A DNA stretch of 64,000 nucleotides from Corallococcus sp. AS-1-6 (GTDB lineage: Bacteria > Myxococcota > Myxococcia > Myxococcales > Myxococcaceae), in assembly GCF_020037015.1 (NCBI RefSeq), contig NZ_JAIQDE010000023.1:91915-155914 (forward strand), given 5' to 3'. Positions 27,719 through 35,979 of this stretch are shown piece after piece. A program made the translations under genes and the position numbers. Under the pieces are notes generated by a model, which was given only the letters and a program-made list of their open reading frames with translations, made no database searches and was not told where the DNA came from. Position 1 is the stretch's first letter. Every line of letters starts with the position of its first letter.

Positions 27719-28447
27719 TCATTCCACGGGGCGCTGGGCCTCTTCTTGAAGGGCGGGGCTGCGGCGGCGCACGGTGCGGGCGGCGACGGTGACGGCCAGG
27801 GCCCACGCGAGCCCGGCCACCCAGCCGCCGAGCACGTCCGTGGGGTAGTGCACGCCCAGGTACACGCGGGTGCAGCCCACGAGGACGGAGAGGAGCAGGG
27901 CCACGGTGAGGAGGTAGACCTTCACGCGGCGGTGTTCGGAGAACTGGGCCAGCAGCGCGCCCAGCGTGAGGTAGGTGATGGCGGACAGCATGGCGTGGCC
28001 GCTGGGGAAGCTGGTGGACAGGGTCTCGGTGAGGTGGGGCACCACCGAGGGGCGCGGGCGGTTGAAGAGGCCCTTGAGCAGCGCGTTGAGCATCCACCCG
28101 CCGACGATGGCGGCCAGCACGAACAGGCTGGTGCGGTAGCGGCGGGCCACGACGAGGAAGCCGCACACGGCCGCGGTGAGGATGGACAGGACGGGGAAGC
28201 CGCCCAGGGACGTCACGTCGCGCGCGCTCTCCGCGAGCCACCACGGGCCCCGGGGGAGCGCGGGGTCTTCGGGACGGCGCAGGGAGCGCACGATGCGCTC
28301 GTCGATGTCCTGTGTGTCGCCTTCATGGACCTCATCGGACAGGTAGACGAAGCCCAGGACGCACGCGACCACGAGCAGGAGCAGCCCCAGGGGCCGCGTC
28401 ACCATCGCATCCCAACCCGACACCCACCGCCAAGGCCCTCGTGACAT
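27719..28447 (-). CDS. PAP2-superfamily membrane phosphatase
   Basis: 242 residues with about five or six membrane helices. The three phosphatase motifs are complete: KGLFNRPRP, SFPSGHA and RVYLGVHYPTDVLGG. Such enzymes dephosphorylate phosphatidate, undecaprenyl pyrophosphate or lipid A-linked phosphates on the outer face of the inner membrane. The choice between ATG 28447 and ATG 28405 (MVTRPLGLLLL) is open, as neither has a clear ribosome site. Before the insertion described below, this gene would have stood divergent to the aldehyde dehydrogenase gene at 30834. Confidence 0.85.
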   Translation of the reverse strand: MSRGPWRWVSGWDAMVTRPLGLLLLVVACVLGFVYLSDEVHEGDTQDIDERIVRSLRRPEDPALPRGPWWLAESARDVTSLGGFPVLSILTAAVCGFLVVARRYRTSLFVLAAIVGGWMLNALLKGLFNRPRPSVVPHLTETLSTSFPSGHAMLSAITYLTLGALLAQFSEHRRVKVYLLTVALLLSVLVGCTRVYLGVHYPTDVLGGWVAGLAWALAVTVAARTVRRRSPALQEEAQRPVE

Positions 28448-28672
28448 GGCCGTGACTTAAGACAGCGGGCGCGGGCTGGCCACGGGCTTTTCGCGGCGAG
28501 TGTCGGACAGGCTCCAGGTGCTCAGGGAGGCGTGAAGCTTCGAGTCTCTCGGCGGACCCGCCAGGACCAGTCGAAGGCAGACACCATCGAGGACCTTCCG
28601 CGCTTCCAAGCACCTCCCGTCCTTCTTGTTGCAACAGCCTTCGTGAGAACGTTCGCCCATGGAGCGGTCGCT
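28448..28672. other. intergenic DNA before the toxin/immunity cassette
   Basis: This stretch lies between the PAP2 start and the first long repeat. No ORF in it has convincing codon use. It presumably contained the divergent promoters of the PAP2 and aldehyde dehydrogenase genes before the cassette arrived. Confidence 0.4.
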
Positions 28673-28796
28673 GGCTCGCGGCGTACGCCCCTGGACGCTC
28701 GGGCCAGCGGGACATTGTCATGGGGGTGTGGCCTGTTATCACCCGGTGACGTTCTCACCGGGAGGCACCCGCACCTGGCCATCGCCACCATCAGCC
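28673..28796 (+). repeat. direct repeat copy A (124 bp) upstream of the toxin gene
   Basis: It matches 30733-30855 with only two differences: one extra T at 28721, and C instead of A at 28774. The second difference changes the duplicated dehydrogenase start ATG to CTG. The repeat contains the dehydrogenase leader, its ribosome site and its first seven codons. It ends exactly where the toxin ribosome site (GGAGG 28797-28801) begins. Confidence 0.95.
28742..28762. promoter_or_regulatory. inverted repeat in copy A
   Basis: CCCGGTGA, five bases, TCACCGGG: a perfect eight-base inverted repeat. It is identical to the one at 30801-30821. It could be an operator or an RNA hairpin upstream of the toxin gene, giving both downstream genes the same control. 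Confidence 0.5.
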
Positions 28797-28806
28797 GGAG
28801 GCTCAT

Positions 28807-30261
28807 ATGCGATGGCATGGATGGTTGACGCTGGCATGCGTCGTCTTGCTGGCCACTGGCTGTGCATCCGCGCCGTTCGAGCCTGATTCCCCGGACGCCA
28901 GCGAGGACGTACTCGCGCCCTTCCTGAAGGGCGCATCTCCCGCGAACTTCGTGGCCATGCAGCGGGGGGTGGACATGGCCCGACTGGTGGATTCGCTCAG
29001 TGACTGGGACGCCATCCGCTTGGGAGCCTTGGGCCCGATGGACGCGAAGGCCTCGGAGGTCCTGGGCCGGAAACGCGCGGCCTTTCTCATCAGGGCCACG
29101 GAGCAATACGGCGTCGCCCGAGCCGAGGTGTTCGCCCTCTTCGTCCTCCACTCCACGTGCGATGACGAAATGCGTGCCGTGCTCAACTTGCTGGCCCAGG
29201 ACAAGCACCTGGGCCAGACGCTTGGCGCGATGGCCACGGTCCGCGAGCAATTGCACGAACGCGGCCTGATGATTGAGGCACACGCAGAGCGTCCCGAACG
29301 CGGCGGCGATGTCCTCCGGGGCCTGGGAAGGGCCGGCCGCGACGCACTCTCCAGCAGCGAAGTGAGTGCGGGCGCCCGCTACCTGGACCTGTCCTTCAAG
29401 CGAGAGCAACTGCCTCAGCCCTACCGCCAGGCCCTGGATGAGGTGGAACAAGCACTCGTGAAGCAGCATTTCTCGGCGGACAACGTAGCGCTCGGAAGTT
29501 TCGACCACCTGACCTTTGGCGTACCGCTGGGGTTCTTCCACCTGATGGCGGGAACCGCTCAAGGGGCGTCGTCGCTGGCCGCAGGCAGGTACGAGCAGGC
29601 CACGCGCGAGTTGGCGCCAGCAGCGCTGATGGTCGCGATGTATGCAGGCGGCAAGGGCGCACGCGCGCTCCGAGAGTCTCCCAACCCTGTCCTCAGCATG
29701 GAGAGGCTGAAGGTCGTCGTGGCTCGGCTGGAGGAACAGCTTGGCATCAATGCAGCCCGCGACGTGCTGCGGTATCTCCAGGCCCGCCGGGAGAACGCCT
29801 ATCTCGCCGCCGAGTGGGGCGAGGCGGGTGTTCTGGCCCTGCATGAAACCCGAGGCAACGCGGCGAAGGCCCAGGCCATGTTGGCGCAGGCTGAGCACGA
29901 GCGGCCACGGACACCGTCGACCCGCACCGACTCCAGCGGTTCGGCAGGAGGCTTCTTCACCGACGCACCCATCCGGAATGCGCACCTCGCCGGGCAGAGA
30001 CATCCCGTGACCGGGGTACCCTTCGACGCGGAAGGCTACCCTGACTTCAAGGCCGCCGGAGTCGTGCAGGCCGAGGTACGGATTCCCTATAGTGGTTCGC
30101 GCGCTGGGGACTTTGCCGCCGCGAACAAGGCCGCGGGCTTGAAGCAAACGCCCAAAGGAATGACCTGGCACCACCATCAGGACCGAGCCACCCTGCAATT
30201 GGTTCCCACCGACATTCACGCCCGGACAGGACACACCGGCGGTTTCTCAAGAGGCCCCTGA
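28807..30261 (+). CDS. lipoprotein with C-terminal WHH-type nuclease toxin domain
   Basis: 484 residues. A lipobox (LLATGC, Cys19) anchors the protein. Residues 20-385 are a helical carrier region with no named domain. The last 85 residues resemble the WHH family of HNH/endonuclease VII toxins: HPVTGVPFDAEGYPDF, then SGSRAGDFAAANKAAGL, then MTWHHHQDRATLQLVP and DIHARTGHTGG. The Trp-His-His cluster and later His residues would bind metal and cut DNA. A polymorphic-toxin role is inferred. The next gene overlaps its stop (TGATG) and looks like a SUKH immunity protein, which strengthens the call. Base composition is less GC-rich than in flanking genes. GGAGG five bases upstream fixes ATG 28807. 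Confidence 0.8.
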   Translation: MRWHGWLTLACVVLLATGCASAPFEPDSPDASEDVLAPFLKGASPANFVAMQRGVDMARLVDSLSDWDAIRLGALGPMDAKASEVLGRKRAAFLIRATEQYGVARAEVFALFVLHSTCDDEMRAVLNLLAQDKHLGQTLGAMATVREQLHERGLMIEAHAERPERGGDVLRGLGRAGRDALSSSEVSAGARYLDLSFKREQLPQPYRQALDEVEQALVKQHFSADNVALGSFDHLTFGVPLGFFHLMAGTAQGASSLAAGRYEQATRELAPAALMVAMYAGGKGARALRESPNPVLSMERLKVVVARLEEQLGINAARDVLRYLQARRENAYLAAEWGEAGVLALHETRGNAAKAQAMLAQAEHERPRTPSTRTDSSGSAGGFFTDAPIRNAHLAGQRHPVTGVPFDAEGYPDFKAAGVVQAEVRIPYSGSRAGDFAAANKAAGLKQTPKGMTWHHHQDRATLQLVPTDIHARTGHTGGFSRGP

Positions 30262-30725
30262 TGGCTCAGCGCATGCGGACGACTGAAGGCGGCCCACCGC
30301 TGAGCAACGCGGAGCTCGACTCGTTCGAGCATCGATATGGGCTCAGGCTCCCGCCACCACTTCGCGACTTCCTGCTGGCCACCAACGGTGGCCGTCCGGA
30401 GCGCGACCTCTTCAAGCTCCAGGGCGTGCCGGGGAATCCCTTCGGCCGGATCCACTTCTTCTTCGGGCTCAATGACCCCGTCGAGTCCTGCAACCTCGAC
30501 TGGAACCTGGAGGTCTTCCGGGATCGTCTCCCGCCGGGCCTGCTCCCCATCGCGACGACGGAAGGCGCGGACAAGGTGTGCCTGTCCGTCACGGGCCAGG
30601 TGCTCTACTGGGACGCGCATGCCCGGCCGGGCACGGCCAGCGTCCACTTGCTGGCGGAGGACCTCGACAGCTTCCTCTCGGCGCTCCAGTCGGACGCGCT
30701 GTCTCCCATCGTCCTGGAGTCCTGA
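30261..30725 (+). CDS. SMI1/KNR4 (SUKH) family immunity protein
   Basis: 154 residues. Residues 14-60 follow the SUKH opening (LSNAELDSFEHRYGLRLPPPLRDFLLATNGGRP), followed by hydrophobic strands, FGRIHFFFGL, and the late LLPIATTEGADKVCLSV...VLYWD pattern typical of SMI1/KNR4 folds. SUKH proteins bind and block cognate nuclease toxins, here most likely the WHH domain encoded just upstream (one-base overlap). It is cytoplasmic, with no signal. Its stop is only seven bases before repeat copy B. Confidence 0.85.
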   Translation: MAQRMRTTEGGPPLSNAELDSFEHRYGLRLPPPLRDFLLATNGGRPERDLFKLQGVPGNPFGRIHFFFGLNDPVESCNLDWNLEVFRDRLPPGLLPIATTEGADKVCLSVTGQVLYWDAHARPGTASVHLLAEDLDSFLSALQSDALSPIVLES

Positions 30726-30732
30726 GTCGCGG

Positions 30733-30855
30733 GCTCGCGGCGTACGCCCCTGGACGCTCGGGCCAGCGGGACATTGTCAGGGGGGTGTGGCCTGTTATCA
30801 CCCGGTGACGTTCTCACCGGGAGGCACCCGCACATGGCCATCGCCACCATCAGCC
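30733..30855 (+). repeat. direct repeat copy B (123 bp) at the dehydrogenase start
   Basis: Near-perfect copy of 28673-28796, about 2,060 bases downstream. It carries the functional version: GGGAGG, nine bases, then ATG 30834. Together the copies bracket a 1.94 kb segment holding only the toxin and immunity genes, so the segment was inserted with duplication of this leader. Confidence 0.95.
30801..30821. promoter_or_regulatory. inverted repeat overlapping the dehydrogenase ribosome site
   Basis: CCCGGTGA, CGTTC, TCACCGGG. The last G residues run into the ribosome site GGGAGG. As DNA it has operator symmetry; as RNA it would form a hairpin that could hide the ribosome site. Confidence 0.5.
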
Positions 30856-32240
30856 CCACCACCGGCAAGACGCTGCGCACGTTCGACGTGCTCTCGTCCG
30901 CGGAGCTGGAGCGCAAGCTGCAACGGGCCGCGGACACGTTCCGCTCCTACCGCGAGACGCCCTTCGCCGACCGCGCCCGCTGGATGCGCCGCGCCGCTGA
31001 GATCCTCGAGGTCGAGGCCCCCCGCTTCGGCCGCATGATGACGGAGGAGATGGGCAAACCCCTGGAGGCCGCCAAGGCCGAGTCCATCAAGTCCGCCACC
31101 GCGTGCCGCTACTACGTCACCCGCGCCGAGAAGCTCCTGCGCGACACGCCCATCGACGTGGATGGCGACACCGCCTTCGTGCGCTACCAGCCCCTGGGCC
31201 CCGTCCTCGCCATCATGCCGTGGAACTTCCCCTTCTGGCAGGTCGTGCGCTTCGCCGCCCCCGCCCTCATGGCCGGCAACGTGGGCCTCCTCAAGCACGC
31301 CAGCAACGTGCCCCAGTGCGCCATCGCACTCGAAGAACTCTTCCGCACCGCCGGCTTCCCGGAAGGCGCCTTCCAATCCCTGTTCATCGAAACATCGGAG
31401 GTGAACCGCGTCATCGAAGACCCTCGCGTGAAGGCCGTCACCCTCACCGGCAGCGAGGGCGCCGGACGCGCGGTCGGCGCCGCCGCGGGCCGCGCCATCA
31501 AGAAGGTCGTCCTGGAGCTGGGCGGCAGCGATCCGTTCATCGTCATGCCCAGCGCGGACCTGGACAAGGCCGTGCACACCGCCGTGTCCGCGCGCCTCAT
31601 CAACAACGGCCAGTCCTGCATCGCCGCCAAGCGCTTCATCGTCGCCGAACCCATCGCCCAGGAGTTCGAACGCCGCTTCGTCGAACGCATGAAGTCCATG
31701 GTGGTCGGTGACCCCATGGACCCGAAGACCGACGTCGGCCCGCTCGCCACGCCCGGCATCCTCGAAGGGCTGCACGCCCAGGTGCAGGAGAGCGTGAAGG
31801 CCGGCACCCGGCTCCTGCTGGGCGGCAAGCCCCAGGGCGGCCCCGGCAACTTCTACCCGCCCACCGTCCTGGCGGATCCGCCGCCCAAGGCCCCCGCCTT
31901 CCATGACGAGCTCTTCGGCCCCGTGGCCACGCTCCTGCGCGCCCGCGACCTGGAGCACGCCATCGAGCTGGCCAACGCCACGCCCTTCGGCCTGGGCGCC
32001 AGCGTCTGGACCCAGGACCCGGACGAACAGCGCCGCTTCATCGACGGCATCGAGGCCGGCATGGTGTTCGTCAACGCGCTCGTCGCCTCCGACGCGCGCC
32101 TGCCCTTCGGCGGCGTGAAGCACTCCGGCCACGGCCGCGAGCTGGCCGACCTGGGCATCCGCGAGTTCGTCAACGCCAAGACCGTCCGCATCACCGGCGC
32201 GTCCGGCGCCCCGCAGCCGTCGAAGCACGCGGGCGAATAG
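30834..32240 (+). CDS. NAD(P)-dependent succinate-semialdehyde-type aldehyde dehydrogenase
   Basis: 468 residues. Catalytic Cys262 is in NNGQSC and Glu228 in LELGGSDP; the cofactor loop is LTGSEGAGRAV and the C-terminal PFGGVKHSGHGRELADLGIREF. The short N-terminus (MAIATISPTTGKTLRTF) and LGPVLAIMPWNFPFWQV are characteristic of the Sad/GabD-like NAD(P)-dependent succinate-semialdehyde dehydrogenases, which feed GABA-derived carbon into the TCA cycle. The substrate is not certain. ATG 30834 follows GGGAGG by nine bases. Its stop abuts the convergent gene. Confidence 0.9.
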   Translation: MAIATISPTTGKTLRTFDVLSSAELERKLQRAADTFRSYRETPFADRARWMRRAAEILEVEAPRFGRMMTEEMGKPLEAAKAESIKSATACRYYVTRAEKLLRDTPIDVDGDTAFVRYQPLGPVLAIMPWNFPFWQVVRFAAPALMAGNVGLLKHASNVPQCAIALEELFRTAGFPEGAFQSLFIETSEVNRVIEDPRVKAVTLTGSEGAGRAVGAAAGRAIKKVVLELGGSDPFIVMPSADLDKAVHTAVSARLINNGQSCIAAKRFIVAEPIAQEFERRFVERMKSMVVGDPMDPKTDVGPLATPGILEGLHAQVQESVKAGTRLLLGGKPQGGPGNFYPPTVLADPPPKAPAFHDELFGPVATLLRARDLEHAIELANATPFGLGASVWTQDPDEQRRFIDGIEAGMVFVNALVASDARLPFGGVKHSGHGRELADLGIREFVNAKTVRITGASGAPQPSKHAGE

Positions 32241-33365
32241 TCAGCGCGTGCGCACCCGGCCATCCACGGGCGCGCCGTGCACCTCTTCCAGCGCGGACGT
32301 CACCGCGTCCACCTCCGCGCCCAGTTGCTCCACGCTGTGGCGCAGGCCCGCGCCCGCCACGTCCGCGTCCGCCGCGTCCGCCGAGCGCACCCGCAGCACC
32401 TGGGCGTAGAGGTTCTCCAGCGTGTACGCCAGCCGCGTGAACTCGGCCTCCAGCCGGTCCGCGGACTTCGTCAGCTCCGCGCGCTGACGCACCTGCTCGT
32501 CCAGCACCTGCAACGCCGCGCGCAGCCGGTCGCGCACCACCACGTCCTCCTCCGCGGCCTGGCGCGTCTCCAGCTTCTGGCGCTCGTCCGCCAGCCGCCG
32601 CACGTCCTCCGGCGGCGCCACCGTGCGCAGCTCACGCTCGCGGCGGACGAGCTCGTGGCAGCTCTTGCGCAGGTCCTGCACGGTGCGCTCCGGCGAGCGC
32701 ACCATCTCCTGCAACACGCCCCTGCCCGCGCGCAGCTCCGCGAGCAGCTTCTCGCAGACGGCGTCCACGCGCGTCAGGCGCGGATCCGCGGGCGCCTCCG
32801 GCACCTTCGCCTGGGCCGGCGCCGGCGCGGACGGCTCCTCCACGCGCGTCAGCAGCGGGTTGTTGCTCGGGCGCAGGTGCTTCGCGGCGCCCCTGAAGAA
32901 CGCGAGCGCCACGAACACCAGCCACCAGTACTGCTGCGGCAGCCGCACCACCGTGGCCACGCAGGCCAGCGCGACGATGAGCTGCCCCACGCCCACCACC
33001 GGGTTGCGCGAGGCCTCCTCCCGCGCCGCCTTCTCCGCGCGCTTCGCCTCCCGGTGCGCCTGCTGCTGGGCGAGGTACGCGTCGCGTTTGGCCTGCCGCT
33101 CCGCGCGGCGCAGGGCGTCCTTCGACTCGCGCTCCCACTGCTTCTCCCATCGCTGGCGCTCCCGCTCCGCGCCGCGCTCCCACTCCCGCTCCCAGCGGTC
33201 GCGCTCCTTGTCGGTGGGCAGGCGGCCCATCCGGCGCACCCACGCCTCCAGGGCCGCGTCCTTGCGCGCGCGGCCTTCCTCGATGGCCGCTTCCAGCCGG
33301 CGCAGGCGCTCGGCCGCGTCGTGGGGAGGCGAGGAGGCAGGGGGCGCTTCGCGGTCTCGGGGCAC
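32241..33365 (-). CDS. hypothetical coiled-coil protein with a central membrane hairpin
   Basis: 374 residues. The first 120 residues are highly charged and probably helical (RERQRWEKQWERESKDALRRAERQAKRD). Two hydrophobic segments at about 122-140 and 145-162 (GQLIVALACVATVV, YWWLVFVALAFF) would form a short membrane hairpin. The C-terminal 190 residues are a second helical/coiled-coil part ending near the predicted cytoplasmic side. Its architecture resembles small inner-membrane anchors rather than enzymes. No family is recognised. The stop directly abuts the dehydrogenase stop. Confidence 0.65.
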   Translation of the reverse strand: MPRDREAPPASSPPHDAAERLRRLEAAIEEGRARKDAALEAWVRRMGRLPTDKERDRWEREWERGAERERQRWEKQWERESKDALRRAERQAKRDAYLAQQQAHREAKRAEKAAREEASRNPVVGVGQLIVALACVATVVRLPQQYWWLVFVALAFFRGAAKHLRPSNNPLLTRVEEPSAPAPAQAKVPEAPADPRLTRVDAVCEKLLAELRAGRGVLQEMVRSPERTVQDLRKSCHELVRRERELRTVAPPEDVRRLADERQKLETRQAAEEDVVVRDRLRAALQVLDEQVRQRAELTKSADRLEAEFTRLAYTLENLYAQVLRVRSADAADADVAGAGLRHSVEQLGAEVDAVTSALEEVHGAPVDGRVRTR

Positions 33366-33512
33366 GAGGTGACGCTAACAACTTCCCCTGGGGTTGGGGA
33401 CTGTCGCGGGTGGCCCCATAAGCGCAGGTGTTGAGCCATTGGCGCGCGGCGGGCGGCCGGACGCGGGCGCGCGGTGGTCCCCTGTGAACGGATGCGGTAC
33501 TGGGAGGGCACG

Positions 33513-34487
33513 ATGACCCTTCCCACCGCCGCCACCCGCCGCTTCCAGTGGTTCAGCCAGGGCGTGCTCCTCTACACCCTGGGCGTCATCCTCTGGGGCG
33601 CGTTCGTGCGCGCCACCGGCTCCGGCGCGGGCTGCGGCGACCACTGGCCCGTCTGCAACGGCGAGGTGGTGCCCCGCGCGCCCTCCCTCCAGACGCTCAT
33701 CGAGTACACCCACCGGCTCACCAGCGGCCTGGCCACGCTGCTCGCCGTGGCGCTCTACGCCTGGGGCCGCCGCGAGTTCCCCAAGGGCCACCCGGGCCGC
33801 AAGGCGGCGTTCTGGGCGCTGGTGTTCATGCTCACGGAGGGCCTGGTGGGCGCGGGCATCGTGCTGCTCAAGTACGTGGCGCAGGACGCGCGCCTGGGCC
33901 GCGCGGTGTGGATGGGCGTGCACCTGACCAACACCTTCCTCCTGGTGGGCGCGCAGACGCTGGTGGTGTGGGCCTCCAAGGGCCGCGCGCGCATGGCGCT
34001 CCGGGGCCAGGGCGCCGTGGGCGCGCTGCTGGGCGGGAGCATCGTGGGCATGCTGGTGCTGGGCATCAGCGGCGCGGTGGCCGCGCTGGGCGACACGCTC
34101 TTCCCCGCCACCAGCCTCGCGCACGGCTTCCAGCAGGACCTGTCGGAGACGGCGCACGTGCTCCTGCGCCTGCGCGTGTTCCACCCGGCCATCGCGGTGG
34201 CCATGGGCGCGCTGCTGGTGTTCGGCGGCCGTCAGGTGGCGCGGCTGCGGCCCTCGCCGGACGTGCGGCGCGCCGCCGCGTGGCTCACCGGCGTGTACGC
34301 CGCGCAGTTGTGCGCGGGCGTCATCAACCTGGTGCTGCTGGCGCCCGTGACGATGCAGCTCGTGCACCTGCTGCTCGCGGACTGCGTGTGGATGTGCGTG
34401 GTGCGGCTGTGCGCGGCGGGGCTCGCGGAGGACGCGCCGCGCCTGGAGCCCGCCGCCGGGCCCGCCTCCCACGTGGAGCCGGTGTAG
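33513..34487 (+). CDS. ctaA: heme A synthase (COX15/CtaA)
   Basis: 324 residues with about eight membrane helices. It oxidises heme O to heme A for aa3-type cytochrome oxidase. RATGSGAGCGDHWPVCNG (about residues 33-50) supplies the conserved Cys41/Cys48 pair, and EYTHRLTSG gives the first heme His. Later His in GVHLTNTFL and ARLRVFHPAIAV and a C-terminal VHLLLADCVW complete the two four-helix halves. GGGAGGGCACG before ATG 33513 supports this start over longer frames. No cytochrome oxidase gene is adjacent. Confidence 0.92.
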   Translation: MTLPTAATRRFQWFSQGVLLYTLGVILWGAFVRATGSGAGCGDHWPVCNGEVVPRAPSLQTLIEYTHRLTSGLATLLAVALYAWGRREFPKGHPGRKAAFWALVFMLTEGLVGAGIVLLKYVAQDARLGRAVWMGVHLTNTFLLVGAQTLVVWASKGRARMALRGQGAVGALLGGSIVGMLVLGISGAVAALGDTLFPATSLAHGFQQDLSETAHVLLRLRVFHPAIAVAMGALLVFGGRQVARLRPSPDVRRAAAWLTGVYAAQLCAGVINLVLLAPVTMQLVHLLLADCVWMCVVRLCAAGLAEDAPRLEPAAGPASHVEPV

Positions 34488-34491
34488 CGCC

Positions 34492-35979
34492 TCAGCCGCG
34501 CAGGCCCCGCGGCACCAGCACGCGCGCCACCGCCTCGAAGAGGCCGCTGACCGCGAGCGCGAGCACCGCCGCGGGCACCGCGCCTTCCAGGATGAGCCCC
34601 ACGTCGTCCAGCCGGATGCCGGTGAGGATGGGCTGGCCGTAGCCGCCCGCCCCCACCAGCGCGCCCAGCGTGGCGGTGCCCACGTTGATGACCGCCGCCG
34701 TCTGGATGCCCGCGAGGATGGACGCCGCCGCCATGGGCAGCTCGATGCGCCACAGCCTCGCGCCGGACGGCAGGCCCAGCGCCTCCGCGGACTCGCGCAC
34801 CTCCCACGGGATGCCCTGGAGCCCCGCCGCCGTGTTCCGCACGATGGGCAGCAGGCTGTAGAGGAACAGCGCCGCGATGGCCGGCTTCGAGCCGATGCCC
34901 AAGAGCGGAATCATGAACACCAGCAGCGCCAGCGACGGCACCGTCTGGATGACGCTGGAGAGCCCCAGCACGCCCTGCCCCAGGCGCGGACGGCGCGCGG
35001 CCACCACGCCCAGCGGGATGGCCAGCGCGATGGCCGCCACCAGCGACAGGCCCACGAGGAACAGGTGCTCGCGCGTGCGCAGCCAGACGCGCGCCCACCG
35101 CCCGTCCGTGCGCACCTCCGCCGTCAGGCCGAACGCGGCCTGGAGGAAGTCCGCCGCCACCCGGGCCTCCGGCACGTGCTCCAGCCGCGCGCGGGCGTTG
35201 AGCCGGACCATCTCCGCTTCCGTCAGCGAGCCCTCCAGCCGGCGCAGCGCCTGGACCACCCGGGGCGCGCGCGGCTCCAGGTCCGCGCGGTAGAGGAGCA
35301 CGGCGTCGTACGCGGGGAAGTGGTGCCGGTCGTCCTCCAGCACGCGCAGCCCGTAGGCGGCGATCTCCGCGTCCGTGGAGTACAGGTCCGTGAGCTGGAT
35401 GGCGCCGCTCTCCATGCCCCGGTACGCCAGGTCGTGGTCCAGGCCGCGCACGTCGCGCTGGGGCAGGCCGTACGCGTCGCGCAGCGCGGGCCAGCCGTCG
35501 CCCCGCTGCATGAACTCGTTGCTGAAGCCCACGCGCAGCTCCGGGTGCGCCCTCAGGTCGGAGATGCGGCGGATGCCCAGCCGCTCGGCCTCCGCCTCCT
35601 TCATGCCCAGCGCGTAGGTGTTGTTGAAGCCCAGCGGCGCGCTCATCCGCAGGCCTTCGTCCGCGAGCGCCCGCCTCAGCGCGTCGTCGTCCGGCAGCGC
35701 GCGGCCCACGAGCAGCTCCTGCCGCAGCGTGCCGGTGTACTCGGGATAGACGTCCAGCTCGCCCCGGCGCAGCGCCTCCCACAGCACCGTGGTGCCGCCC
35801 AGCTCGCGCCGGTGCGACGCCCGCGCGCCCGCGTCCTTCGCCACCTGCGTCACCAGCTCCCCGAGGATGACGGACTCGGTGAACTTCTTGGACCCCACGC
35901 GCACCTGGGGCCCGCCGGCCTCGGTGCTCGTGCACGCGACGGTGAGCAACAGCAGCAGCCACGCCAGCGCGCGCGTCAT
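34492..35979 (-). CDS. fused substrate-binding protein and permease of a glycine-betaine/choline-type ABC importer
   Basis: 495 residues. The N-terminus is a lipoprotein-like signal (LLLLTVACTS). Residues 25-285 are an OpuAC/OsmF-type binding domain (VRVGSKKFTESVILGE, LDVYPEYTGTLRQELL, GFNNTYALGMKEAEAERLGI). Residues 290-490 are the permease, with membrane helices and the EAA-like loop EVRESAEALGLPSGARLWRIELPMA. Compatible solutes or related cations are the expected cargo. The order is binding domain first, permease second, the reverse of OpuCBC/EgtU-type fusions. It overlaps the ATPase gene by four bases, giving one transporter operon. Confidence 0.88.
   Translation of the reverse strand: MTRALAWLLLLLTVACTSTEAGGPQVRVGSKKFTESVILGELVTQVAKDAGARASHRRELGGTTVLWEALRRGELDVYPEYTGTLRQELLVGRALPDDDALRRALADEGLRMSAPLGFNNTYALGMKEAEAERLGIRRISDLRAHPELRVGFSNEFMQRGDGWPALRDAYGLPQRDVRGLDHDLAYRGMESGAIQLTDLYSTDAEIAAYGLRVLEDDRHHFPAYDAVLLYRADLEPRAPRVVQALRRLEGSLTEAEMVRLNARARLEHVPEARVAADFLQAAFGLTAEVRTDGRWARVWLRTREHLFLVGLSLVAAIALAIPLGVVAARRPRLGQGVLGLSSVIQTVPSLALLVFMIPLLGIGSKPAIAALFLYSLLPIVRNTAAGLQGIPWEVRESAEALGLPSGARLWRIELPMAAASILAGIQTAAVINVGTATLGALVGAGGYGQPILTGIRLDDVGLILEGAVPAAVLALAVSGLFEAVARVLVPRGLRG

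Noticed and set aside
28532..28828. 98-codon open frame running through repeat copy A
   Set aside because: It ends in the duplicated dehydrogenase leader in a frame with no known protein; no ribosome site and poor codon use.
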